From positions 1 to 19,149 of the forward strand of contig MU266718.1 of NCBI GenBank assembly GCA_021014945.1: a stretch of DNA of 19,149 nt, written 5' to 3'. The DNA is from Leucogyrophana mollusca (lineage: Eukaryota; Basidiomycota; Agaricomycetes; Boletales). Position 1 is the stretch's first letter, and each line of letters begins with the position of its first letter. The notes under the pieces were generated by a model. That model made no database searches. It was not told the DNA's origin and was given only the letters and a program-made list of their open reading frames with translations. The translations under genes and the position numbers were made by a program. This document shows positions 1 through 8,859 of the stretch, piece by piece.

Positions 1-223
1 ATTTGGCGGTTGCTGCTGACCGAAATGGTGTGCTCGCGTCCTCGTCCGCCCTTTGCTTTCGGCATCACCGAGGGTCGATACCTACCGCGGCGTACAGTAA
101 GTACTCATAACACAAGTCCAACGTGAACGATGATATTGACTCGACGGAATCCGCCACAGTAAATTCACGCAATGATACGCGATTCATAAACATGCCACGG
201 CATGTTTGTGCTTTTGTTACACC

Positions 224-977
224 ATGTCAGACGACGGCACCCAATAAAGCAAGAAACGTCGTCGATCCAAAGCTCGAATATTCCGCGGACTTTTCGACCT
301 CCCCAACCTATGTCACGGAGAAATCATGACGGGCTGCCCAGTCATCTGTCTGCGGGACTGCTCAGCGCAGTTCATACATCTGTTGATGACGCTCTACCAG
401 TCGTCGTGAGTCAAAGAAGGGGGGGATAGAGGATATTCGTCTGCTAACCATGGCGTGTTTCGTGACCCATGCAGATACTTTCGTGACCTCTCCTACTCCG
501 TCGACCTCATCCGCCAAATATTCGCCGGAGCACAAAGTACCGCATCAGAAATCTGCGCCCAAGCGCCATCAACAAGCTCAAGCTCGGCTTCCCCTCCACG
601 CTCGAGTCATTCGACGACCCGACACATACGCTCGCTCGTGACCACGGAATGAGCGTCATCACGGTCATCAACCTCGCCCGCGACACGGAGTGCTTCGAGA
701 TCCTCCAGTTCCCTGCGCGCTGTACTACTGCGCTCGCCTTCCAACGAGAACGATTCTCCAGGGTGACAGATTGCATTTGTTGTCGTGGATAGACATTAAC
801 GCCTGTCTTATGGGCCGAGAACGACTCCTCGAAACGCAATGCAGAGAGACACACTCGTTCCTGTACCAAACAACACCATGCGAGGGCTCCGGGAGGGACT
901 CTACCGACCCTGAATGTGGGGTCGATGATAAGAGGCGCTTACTGCGCTTCTGTCGCAAGTTCACCAGGCAGTCTTGA
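224..977 (+). pseudogene. BTB/POZ-domain protein relic, copy A
   Basis: Basidiomycete BTB/POZ proteins are protein-interaction modules, often substrate adaptors; the exact role here is unknown. The start is ATG at 224 in the context ACACCATG, giving MSDDGTQ, a TAA at 245, then SKKRRRS, which resembles the N-terminus of this family. The frame then runs straight into IFRGLFDLPN and GEIMTGCPVI, so about 35-40 residues of the early BTB fold seem deleted. An intron at 406-474 has donor GTGAGT, branch CTAAC and acceptor GCAG; after it comes YFRDLSYSVDLI, then a +1 shift near 520. The distal part (about 640-977) reads DTECFEI, ALYYCARLPTRTIL, WIDINACLMGRERLLE and CRETHSFLYQ, ending at TGA 975-977. 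Copy B at 5276 aligns along most of this length. Stop codon, deletion and shift make it a pseudogene. Family call is from motif recall, not a search. Confidence 0.72.
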
Positions 978-984
978 GGGATAC

Positions 985-1180
985 CAGATGTTCGATATAT
1001 AAATAAGGAGTTGGATACATACTGTATCCGCACGGCTTGCAAGGCCCTCGTCTTGTGAACACCAGTACTGTCCATATTCATAGCTCTTGCACGACTCGTT
1101 CAAGGGCCCACTCCTTCGCTGCATCGTCCAATAGCACTGTCGGCACTTTCGTCTGACCCACCCCTGAGCCTGTCATTTCG
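985..1180. repeat. GH3 3'-end/3'-flank block, duplicated at 12252-12440
   Basis: The stretch starting TTCGATATATAA (near 991) and running through the last codons of the GH3 gene is repeated, diverged but collinear, at 12252-12440. Shared strings include TACTGTCCATATTCA and AGGGCCCACTCC. The block covers the 3' flank of the GH3 gene plus its last 30 or so codons (minus strand). It is the intact member of the pair. Confidence 0.8.
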
Positions 1181-2815
1181 ACCTTCCACTGGCGGAAGTC
1201 CCTGAACGTTCCAGGTTTAACGATGCGAACCGATGGTGAGTTCATGCCGCCACCGTCAAAGTTGCGTTGGAGAATCTCGCTGGAGAGGCTAAGGTAGTCG
1301 CGAAGTTGCTGTACCACTGTATGAGCGTCGGGGCCTAGGCGTAAGCCACGAGGGTTAGACAAATAGACGTGGGGTCACGGTCAGCAGAGTCCATAGACCA
1401 ACAGCACCCTCTACCTCGACGAGGAACCCGATACGTGAAGGCATCACTCGCTCATCAACGAGCACGGTGAACTCGACGATCTTCCCGAGAGATTCTTCCG
1501 CAGAAAATATCGCATCTGTGAGGGTCTTTCCGGTCGCCGTTCCCATACTCAGCCGAACCACAGCGCTATAGAATGTTTACCAGTCACCTGCATGTCAACC
1601 TGGGAGAACAGAGGTGGCCTACTTTCGACGCTCGACGTATTGCAGGATCGGGGTCCCGTCTCTGGGATCGAAGCCAGCGATCTCGACGATGTCTTCCATG
1701 CGGTATCGCCACAACCCATTGCGTGTGGTCAACACAATCTCGTATTTGTGACCAGTCTGGAGTTCCCACTAGACATCAAGTTCAGTATCACGGAAAACTC
1801 GAGGGTGGAGTGGCGTACCGCAGGGACTAGGCTAGCAGCAGTCTCGTCCAGCGAAACGTCGAGACACTCCACCACGTCGCCTGTGATGGATCTGAATAGA
1901 TTAAGCTCCTGTGGGTTATACACCGTGCCAATGGACCCCTCGCTGGCAATGTAGCCAACGGCGCGTATGTGTACGTTCGGGCCCACGTAGTGCTGCATCT
2001 ATTGACGAATAACACGCCGTAAGTTCGCCATGATACGAAGGTGCAACAAGGGAACACACCCTACCTTTGGCACGGCTGCAGAAAATACCCCGCTCACGAT
2101 ACTAACGGCTGTTTTCAGCCCCGGCCAGATTTTGGCAAGCCAGCCTGGGGTGACGGTGGATATGCCGATAGCACGCAGCTCGGCAGCGCGAGAAGGGTTG
2201 CGAGGGAAGTTGGGCTGGAGGGTGATTTCGTGAGGGTCTGTCGACGACTTCAATCGGGTGAAAGCCCACCTGTAGGTAGTCTCGGATTCCAAGCGTGGAC
2301 TAGAAGGAAGGATCAGTAGTCACGAAGGAAAGTGACAGCAAAGGGAGAAGTCATCCCAGGCACTGTCGAAAGGACATTAATCCGCCAGTCAGTCCCTTGG
2401 AGATACTGACTTATCATTTTCATGAGCGAAATATCCTTCTCGAGGTCGAGATCGTGGAGCCTTCTAATGATGTATGTTGAAATAAAAGCAACAGGGATTA
2501 TTCTGTCTTCGCCGCCGCCGTCCCCGCGAACCTCCACATCTCGATGAAAAGCCATAGAAAACGTGCCGTACGTGTTGCCTACAGCTTTAGAGAAGGGCAG
2601 CGAGACCCTATCGGACCCAAGCGGATGAAGGCACTTAGGGAAGAGCTTTGGTGCCCTCCCGGACATGGTGCTCGATGAGGCGACGGTGACCGGGAGGCCA
2701 GGTGCAAATAGGTCTTTAATTTCGCCTTCCCCACACGGCTGCTGAAGGAGCTTGGTAACGAAAGGCTCATGTGAGGCGTAAGTGGTCAAAGGAACGGTAG
2801 CGCAAAACGCTTCGA
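1078..2815 (-). CDS. GH3-family acyl-adenylate ligase-like protein, multi-exon
   Basis: GH3 enzymes adenylate an acyl acid and conjugate it to an amino acid in plants; fungal members have no settled substrate. Minus-strand exons I can join in frame: about 2299-2065, 1998-1819, 1768-1623, 1565-1408 and 1334-1078 (stop TGA). Introns 2064-1999, 1818-1769, 1622-1566 and 1407-1335 start GTAGGG, GTACGC, GTAGGC and GTGCTG and end in AG; every junction keeps phase. Motifs in order: SSSTMSGRAPK (ATP-binding SSGTTxG-type loop, two positions altered), WLAKIWPGLK, IVSGVF, YIASEGSIG, LTTRNGLWRYRMEDIVEI, YVERRN, SAEESLGKIVEFTV, and the C-terminal RIVKPGTFRDF...GQTKVPTVLL. The upstream exon starts near 2815 (FCATVPLTTY) behind a stop and branch-like CTAAC, so an N-terminal exon is missing from my model. 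The 2440-2293 junction needs an intron or has a shift, and about 40 residues after RIIPV seem absent. C-terminal half looks intact; whole-gene function uncertain. Confidence 0.82.
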
Positions 2816-3560
2816 GGAAGATTGGTTACATCAATTATAGCGGTGGATAACATGTGCATCGTCAAATGTTAGTAGCGCATAGGTCAACTGTCCACTATGG
2901 CAATCGTATATCAGTACTGGAAACATGGAATGGAGACCGCTATACTTGAGCACTTTGATCCTATCCATGCTGCGAGCGTTGATGATGATGCCCAACTTCA
3001 CGCAGGATGGGACGGCACCTGGTGAGCGCTTTTTAACTAAGGGTAACACGGACAGACTAGCCGAAATGTAATCCGACTGAGGGCTAAGCTGGAGTGCTCA
3101 GCAATCTTAATCGTGTGCACCACATTATCACCCTCAGCTAGTAGACGACTGCCCGTGCTTTGAAGACGCGATTGCTTTTGTATCCGTAATCCTCGGTGTT
3201 TTCCTGGCTCCGTGGCATGCTGTCTATGCAGGTATTGACGTACGAATTCTCGGCACTGTAATTCCTGGGATTCGAGATCTACCATCGATAGTCTGTAGTC
3301 ATGTCTCGAGACTCGGGTGGTCGCAGTTGTGGCGAAGGTGGAGAGGTCGCGGTGACATCGTCTCGAACGACCCGGAGACGAAAGTGACAATTAAAAGGAG
3401 ATTGCGGCCGATGAGGAGCGCCCCTTGTGATGACAAGATGGGTAGAATTAGCATGAAATTCGTTGTAACAGAACGTGAGGGACTGGGCAGTGGGATGGTC
3501 AATTGCATGCGAGAGACCGGTATATCTCCCGAGTCCCAAGCCCGCAGCCCACGCCTTGAG
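2816..3560. other. No recognisable gene; possible GH3 5' region
   Basis: Open frames here (for example 3037-3390 and 3299-3658 on the minus strand) have no motif I recognise. The first GH3 exon and promoter could lie at the low-coordinate end of this stretch, but I could not place a start codon with a consistent splice. The high-coordinate end merges into the block shared with 15945. Confidence 0.5.
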
Positions 3561-3561
3561 T

Positions 3562-3865
3562 GCCAGGAGATTGAATACCCGTGGAGGAAAGAGGGCAATA
3601 CTGCCATTCGATCAGTAATGCACAACTCCTGTGAAATCGTGAATAAGTCTGCGACCACTCACTATTAGAGCCTCGTACAAATGCCCCTGCGTGCTCTAAA
3701 CGGTTGGCTACAAGAGGAATCAAGACTTTGAGGATTATCTCGAGTGATGAGTTCATCAGCAGAGTTGCAACGGGAAATGTGCAAAACGGTAGGTAATGCA
3801 CAATTTTGACACCAGGGTTGTCACATGTCACACCCGGTGTTGGAGCCGTTTCAACCACTCACCAA
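3562..3865 (-). repeat. Upstream block of bZIP repeat copy 1, with antisense intron-like signals
   Basis: This block aligns with 15945-16195, also just upstream of a bZIP copy. On the minus strand both share a reading frame (here ATLLMNSSLEIILK and IPLVANRLEHAGAFVRGS; there ATLPTNSTF, one stop, IPLATNGSEHTGALGRGS). Each is followed by a candidate intron: GTGAGTGGTC ... TTACTGATC ... CAG of 62 nt here and 61 nt in the other copy. It may be the remains of a divergent neighbour gene that travelled with the bZIP gene. I do not recognise the protein. Confidence 0.5.
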
Positions 3866-4292
3866 CACCAGCAGCAGTGGTGCAAGTCGATAACCCGATG
3901 GTCACAGCCACCCCATACAACACTCTCGGGGGTGGTGCGATGAGTTCACCTGAATCTTCTCCTTTTTGCTACCTCCTTGCGCGACCGATGTTCGCCATCG
4001 ATCCCCAGCTAGTCAGCACACCCGCTACGTCCAAGGCCCTCTGCGACTTTGTCGAGGAGCACGAACACGACAAAGACGACGATCTAACCTCAGCCTCAAA
4101 CAAAGCCCAACCTCCCCGTCTCCACACAACGCTTCTGCAAAGGCACCGTCCACTCCGGCGGTGTGATAAAGTCCACTCACGCAGCCACCGCTGAGGACCA
4201 TCGAGCCGGAGGATTGGCGCCCGAGTCCACAGGAGAGAAGAGGCAGCTCAGGGATAAGATATCCGCTAGGAATGTTAGGATGCGACGAAAAG

Positions 4293-4580
4293 GTACGTTG
4301 TTTCGTCATCTGCACGCCCCCTTCAATATGTTTCGCTTTTTGCTTCGTCTTTGCCGCCACCTTCCCCTTTGTCTTTTGCTCTCCTTGCCCTCGCTCCCCC
4401 GTATACTTTCTTCCCTGCCCGCCCCGTTCCCTCCCCCTCTTGTCAGCCCCCTCATGCCTCTTCCCCCTTAAACTGCTTTGTCACTCCCCCGCATTGCTTA
4501 GCCTCCCTTATGCCTCTTCCCCCTTAAACTGCTTTTCTCACCGCCTCACATCGCTAACCCCCCTCTTCTCACCCCTCCAG
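4293..4580 (+). other. Long polypyrimidine intron of bZIP copy 1
   Basis: Donor GTACGT follows the codons for RRK; acceptor CTCCAG precedes TATACATAACC. Nearly the whole interval after 4310 is C and T. The equivalent introns are 10278-10515 (copy 2, GTATGC to CTCAG) and 16781 to about 16973 (copy 3, acceptor lost). Lengths of about 190-290 nt far exceed the 50-75 nt of other introns in the window. Confidence 0.75.
4454..4565. repeat. 56-bp tandem duplication inside the bZIP copy 1 intron
   Basis: The string ATGCCTCTTCCCCCTTAAAC occurs at 4454 and again at 4510, followed in both by TGCTTT. The intervening sequence is a diverged match. It helps explain why this intron is longer than in copies 2 and 3. 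Confidence 0.75.
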
Positions 4581-5275
4581 TATACATAACCGCCCTCGAA
4601 GGTGACATCGCCGGGCACGACCACCTCATGTCCACCATCCGCACCGAGCTCGGCTCCTTCCAATCCGAAAACGTCGCCCTCCGCCAGGAAATCGACGCCT
4701 TCAAGCGCTGTCACCTCCAGGGTCGCAGCGTTGCGCTTCCTGACCCGCGCTGTTGCCCGACATCTCCGTCGCCGTTTCCCCCACCACCTCCCCGATGTCA
4801 AACTCAACCGGCTCGGCGACAAAAGCACCCTCGTACGATCCCCGCCTCCCTGCGCCTCGGATCGCGCACGCAACTTTGGTGCGACCTCGGCTCGGGCGTC
4901 ACATCCGTGCACACGACACTCGTCCCGCTCCTCGCGGTGGCGGCAGGGGAAGGTGAACGTACTCGGCGGTGGCGATATGAGCTCGACGCTCTCGAGTCTC
5001 ATCGGCGCCAATTCTGTGCCGGCGATTAAGGGGGAGAGGGAGAAGCAGGGGCTGCAGGAGAACGTCAACCCTGAACTGTTGAGCCAGAAGAGTGTAGTCG
5101 AGCACAAGGGGGGCATCCCGGCCCTCGATGCATCAGATTTCAACGCCAACCCCCCTCCCCTCCTACAGCTCTCGGCGGCTTCAACATCGTCGACTCCTTC
5201 GCGGAGAGAAAACCGTTCGCCCTGAAGACGCTCGATGCGCACCAGATGCGGCTGTGGAGTAAGATGGCCGCGCGG

Positions 5276-6010
5276 CGGCGTCATTCCGTATTATCTTCGC
5301 ACTCTCAAATATTCTGCAGACTTTTCGACCTCCCCAACCCGTATCACGGAGAAATTATGACGGGCTGTCCAGTTATCTATTCGCAAGACAGCTCGGCGCA
5401 GTTCGTGCGTCTGTTGATGACGCTCTACCGGCCATTGTGAGTCTGAGAAGGGGGGGGGATAAAATATATTCGCCTGCTAACCATGGCGTGCTACGTGTCC
5501 CATGCAGCTACCCTCGCGACCCCTCCTTCTCCTTCGACCTCATATCCGCCATTCTTCGCCTGAGCACAAAGTACCGTACCAGAAACCTGCGCCAAAGCGC
5601 CGTCAACACGCTTAAGCTCGGCTTCCCCTCCACACTCGAGTCATTCGAGGACCCGAAACACGCTCGCCCATGACCACGGGATGGATAACGTCATCGAGGT
5701 CGTCAACCTCGCCCGCGACACGGAGTGCTTCGAGACCTTCCCGTGCGCACTATACTACTGCACTCGCCTTCCAGCGAGAACGATTCTCTAGGGCGATGGA
5801 CTACATTCGCTGTCGTGGGTAGACATCCAAGCCTATCTCATGGGCCTAGAATAACTCCTCGAAGTACGTCTTGTCTTGTTGTTGCAGCTAGTGCTCATTG
5901 ACTTTCGTGCGTTGGCGCTATATACTTGTAGACACCAACGTACAGCGTGGATACAGAGATGCTTTCCCTGCGCGCACCAAACACCGCTGCTAGACGGACA
6001 CGAAGCTAAC
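5276..6010 (+). pseudogene. BTB/POZ-domain protein relic, copy B (5'-truncated)
   Basis: Collinear with copy A. It begins at QIFCRLFDLPNPYHGEIMTG, continues SAQFVRLLMTLYRP, then an intron at 5437-5508 (GTGAGT, branch CTAAC, acceptor GCAG) that joins in phase to YPRDPSFSFDLISAILRLST and LKLGFPSTLESFEDP, stopping at 5673. Beyond the stop, homology to copy A goes on in other frames: NLARDTECFE, PCALYYCTRLP, LSWVDIQAYLMG. At 5861 a GTACGT follows CTCGAA; copy A lacks roughly the next 70 nt, so this may be a second intron ending near 5931 (CTTGTAG). The N-terminal half of the BTB fold is missing, replaced by bZIP C-terminal sequence in the same frame. It reads as a relic, but one that could be expressed as part of a chimera. 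Confidence 0.72.
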
Positions 6011-6884
6011 GACATCTATAAGTTATAACCACTCCTGACACGATCAACTTCCAGTTTTTCCCCCCGCATTGAATGTATAACTGTCCAGTGAGCAGTCCGA
6101 GATAGCGAAACAGACACGGGGATCAGCGCTGTGAGCTACATCCAGCCCCCGTCCATCAGAATGGCCCCACGAGCCACCAAATACCCACATTGGCAACGAA
6201 ACGCCAACCTGAGGCAACAGTGCCCGAGAAATAACCCCCACCGAGCGAAACTACCGGCCAGCTCACTGCTGATGCATAGCACAACGCTGCCATGGTGACG
6301 AGCTGCTCTTCGTGGTCAGATCTTGCAGTTGGTGGGATGTGAGAGTGCTAGCAAGAATGCAGGTACGACTTCCTCAACAATACTACTCGGACACACATGA
6401 TGTGCGCGCTACAGGAGCGAATACGCAATATCGTTCTCCCGGAATCTCCCCGTCGCTGGCTCCATCACGTCTTTACTACATGAGCATTCTATATCTCTTG
6501 CATTTGCGAAGCGATGCTCCGCACGATCCGATCATTCCCAGTGGAACGACACATTACACCGTACCACTTCCCTTGGGCACAGCTTGGACCGTTCTCGATT
6601 GCGCAAGCATCGGTTTGGCCTGTCGTTTGTCGGCGATATTCGAATGACACCCCCCAAAACCCCTCGGCAGGAAGAACCGGTTCTGGACACAGGGTAATCG
6701 GACATGGCGTCCCAGGGAGACGGTGGATTCATTTTGTACGAATCGCGCAGGCCACCCCCAACCTCATCCCCACTGAACTCAAAACCAAAGCTATATTTGA
6801 GCAAGCAGGTGCGCCCCGCCCTCAGGACAGCTTGCAACATTAATTAATGATGCGCGCTCGCGACCCTATTCAGTGCAATGGGCA
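6011..6884. other. No recognisable gene
   Basis: Open frames of 65-111 codons occur on both strands (for example 6312-6647 and 6514-6843 plus, 6532-6840 minus), but none shows a motif, splice-consistent extension or similarity to another part of the window that I can see. I treat it as intergenic or unrecognisably decayed sequence. Confidence 0.5.
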
Positions 6885-7018
6885 CACACATGTCGAGCCT
6901 GCGAAAGAAGCGCAATCAGCGCACCTTATCCTCAAGCCCACATTCAGGGTCGGTGCAGTCCCTCCCGGTGCCCTCGCGTGATACTTTTTGGTACAGGAAC
7001 GAGTGTGTATCTCTGAGC
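6885..7018 (-). pseudogene. BTB-protein C-terminal fragment, copy C (inverted)
   Basis: The minus strand reads RDTHSFLYQKVSREGTGRDC followed by TDPECGLEDK, matching RETHSFLYQ, GSGRDSTDPECGVDD at about 839-935 of copy A on the plus strand. Similarity fades after the string CTGCGCTTCTxTCGCA. Only this short C-terminal piece is present; no BTB core is found on either side. Its inversion relative to copy A shows an independent insertion or local inversion. Confidence 0.65.
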
Positions 7019-7504
7019 GTCGGACCAAATAAAAGAGCGACAACACCCCACCAGATGTCGTTGCCTCTACGATCGCAGATAAAATCCCGAAACATTTCTG
7101 ATCCATGCCACGACAAACGGATGCCGAGCGCGGGATATTCGCGACCACGAGCACCTAGTAAATTGGGCTGCGTCCTACACTCATTGGCATAGAGATCATG
7201 CGCTCTCTTGGCGAGGCTCGAACGCAAGCGGCGTACGACAAAGCTAAACGCATCTGGGTGCCCCGATGTCAGTCCTCAAAGCAGACAGCGTGAGACCTCA
7301 AGTGGAGGAGTCGTAGCGGGGGAGCGCTCGATGTATTGCATCTGTCCACAGGGCTGGTGTGTGGTGAAGGATGGGGCCCAGGGCCCTCTGCTTGCCCTTG
7401 GCGAGGTCGAAGAGATTAGCTCGATCCTCGTCTCCTTGCAGACGACGGCAACGTGGTGTGGTCAGGTCGAGAGGCCGAAGCCATATATTCTCAAAGTCAT
7501 GCTC
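7019..7504. other. No recognisable gene
   Basis: A 121-codon plus-strand frame (7208-7573) and a minus-strand frame reaching 7227 are open but show no recognised motif, and the plus frame runs into the duplicated element that starts near 7505. I do not call a gene here. Confidence 0.45.
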
Positions 7505-7962
7505 GGAGTGTATTCAACGGAGATCGTGTGGAGAGGGATGGAGGATGGACAAGGCGGTGCGGTGCGGTGCTGAGTTGATGACCTAGTGGCTCTACATATG
7601 CATGTGACGGGCGTTCGATGGACGCAGACGTGGCAGGTCTGATCCCCTTGGTGAATGTAATCTCGGTGGAGTCCTGTACAGTCAGATGGATTAGAAGAAC
7701 TGTACTAGATGTCCAAGGAGTGCGATACGATCGACCGCAAGAGCCAGATTCATGCCTCATGATCGGTCGGACGACCCCGCGCGCACCGTCGTTCGGCGTG
7801 TGCTGCAGGCATCATGTCAAGCTGTGGAGTGCGAGGTTGGCGCTGGTTGGCGGTGCGCATCTCCCGTGATGCATGATGGTGGTCAGACTAGCAGCGGGGC
7901 TGTCGAACGTGGTGAACCTTTGCATTCGACATGGCTTAAAAAATATGACGGGTGAAAACGAG
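7505..7962. repeat. Dispersed element, copy 1 (pair with 18614-19022)
   Basis: Starts at GAGTGTATTCAACGGAGATC and is collinear with 18614-19022. Shared landmarks: GTGTATTCAA.GGAGATCG.GTGGAG, GGCGTTCG.TGGA, CAAGGAGTGCGA.ACGATCGAC, TTGGTCGGACGA-like CGGTCGGACGACCCCGCGCGCAC, GATGCATGATGGT and the terminal ATGAC. Short indels break any common reading frame, so it looks like a non-coding or long-dead mobile or duplicated segment. No terminal inverted repeats or target-site duplications are obvious. Confidence 0.75.
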
Positions 7963-8069
7963 GTGGGTAGTACATAGCTCCATCTGTGTTAGTGATAGTG
8001 CGCCAGACGCCAGAAAACAGAAAAGATATACAAGTGGCACATGTGTACATACGTAGTTGGGAATCATGA

Positions 8070-8858
8070 GAACCTCAGTCCCGGCAAAGTGGACGAACGC
8101 ACAAGTCAAATCCGATCTAGATATCGGTAAACGTCAGCGTTGTGGGGAGGCGTTGGGGCGCGGGTTTCGTGGGGTGGGAGCTTTGGTCCCAGCATTATGA
8201 ATGAAAGCAGAAGTCAAACTCAATCCGAACTGAGGGAATATCAGTAAACGTATACGTGGTGAGGAGCATCGGAACTCACCGTCAATATCGAACGCAGCAT
8301 TGCGCATCAGGCAACATGAAGCCCCAGCGCGAACGAACACGACCCTCTGCTCGAGGGGGACAACTTGCTGGTCCGCCGTGTACACAGCCTAAGTTCAGTG
8401 ACGACGCCGCCTTCGTGTGCTCGAACATCACCTTGAAGAACGCCGAGATCATGTGGCGAGGGATCTCGTCGACGGCCCACATCGTCCCGATCACGCTGTT
8501 GAACCACCCCGAAAACGTTGAAGTGTACGATACGGCATATAGATCGCGATGGAGCTCCGCGGCTTCGTCCAGGTCGACTCTGTCCATGAACTGCTTGAAT
8601 CGAGTGGAGGGGGTGACAACGAGGTTGGACGGGGACGTGGAGTGCAAGGGGTGCCCCGGTGGATGCAATTCCAGGGCTGCACGATTCAGTTCGATGGCTT
8701 CGTCCAGGTCGGCTCTGTCGCCGCGCTGCTTGAATCGAGTGGACAGGGTGAGAGCGAGGTTGTTCAGGGACGAGGAGCGATCGGGGTGCACTGGTGGACG
8801 CAACCGGAGCGGGGCACGATGATGATCGATTGCCTTGTCCAACTAAATAGTGTCCCCG
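8070..8858 (-). pseudogene. TPR-CHAT protein relic (TPR array fused to CHAT C-terminus)
   Basis: TPR-CHAT proteins combine helical repeats with a caspase/separase-like CHAT protease domain; in fungi they are linked to non-self recognition and cell death, though most are untested. The minus strand shows a 45-residue repeat twice and part of a third: LDKAIDHHRAPLRLRPP...NNLALTLSTRFKQRGD, LDEAIELNRAALELHPPGHP...STRFKQFMD, LDEAAELHRDL. The DNA period is 135 bp. Just after the third start comes FNSVIGTMWAVDEIPRHMIS and FFKVMFEHTKAA, typical of the last third of a CHAT domain, then after a shift near 8390 VPLEQRVVFVRAGA, the usual CHAT end. The region that should hold the catalytic His and Cys is absent. 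A 50-nt candidate intron (about 8223-8272, GTGAGT to CTCAG) follows. Upstream, the frame meets TAG near 8846. Confidence 0.72.
8072..8265. repeat. Diverged tandem duplication of about 110 bp at the CHAT 3' end
   Basis: Two adjacent segments match: CAGTCCCGGCAAAG...AAGTCAAATCCGATC...ATATCGGTAAACGT (from 8075) and GGTCCCAGCATTATG...AAGTCAAACTCAATCCGA...ATATCAGTAAACGT (from 8186). On the minus strand each unit carries an intron-like 3' end (GTTTACTGATATTCCCTCAG and GTTTACCGATATCTAG) followed by exon-like sequence reading SAFIHNAG and CAFVHFAG. This resembles the WxPFIHxG end of CHAT domains. Confidence 0.55.
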
Positions 8859-8859
8859 T

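Larger units (their letters stand above)
3796..5275 (+). pseudogene. bZIP transcription factor relic, copy 1 (3'-truncated)
   Basis: bZIP factors are nuclear dimers that bind DNA through a basic region next to a leucine zipper. Exon 1 shows FAIDPQL, SKALCDFVEEHEHD, then (after frame changes) GTVHSGGVIKSTHAAT, IEPEDWRPSP and EKRQLRDKISARNVRMRRK, the basic region. Its invariant Asn is Asp (RDK instead of RNK). A 288-nt pyrimidine-rich intron (4293-4580, GTACGT to CCAG) joins in phase to VYITALEGDIA and a zipper with SENVALRQEIDAFK; seven-residue spacing gives L, H, I, F, L, F. Downstream are low-complexity Pro/Ser segments, then FALKTLDAHQMRLWSKMAA, where homology to copy 3 stops and BTB sequence begins. 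About 165 bp of N-terminal sequence present in copy 3 is missing after 3890. At least three frame changes make it non-functional as a full-length protein, although exon 2 alone is long and open. Zipper best preserved of the three. Confidence 0.78.

Noticed and set aside
2313..2440. Reading the GH3 gene as definitely intact through 2440-2293
   Set aside because: The acceptor CTTCCTTCTAG at 2300 is good, but no donor gives both the right phase and a strong consensus (the best phase-compatible choice is GTATCT, removing 107 nt), so the join is left open.
4538..5284. The longest open frame in the window (248 codons, minus strand)
   Set aside because: It lies antisense to the bZIP copy 1 exon 2 and is GC-rich and low-complexity; no motif is visible and the plus strand explains the conservation (zipper, KTLDAxxMxLW).
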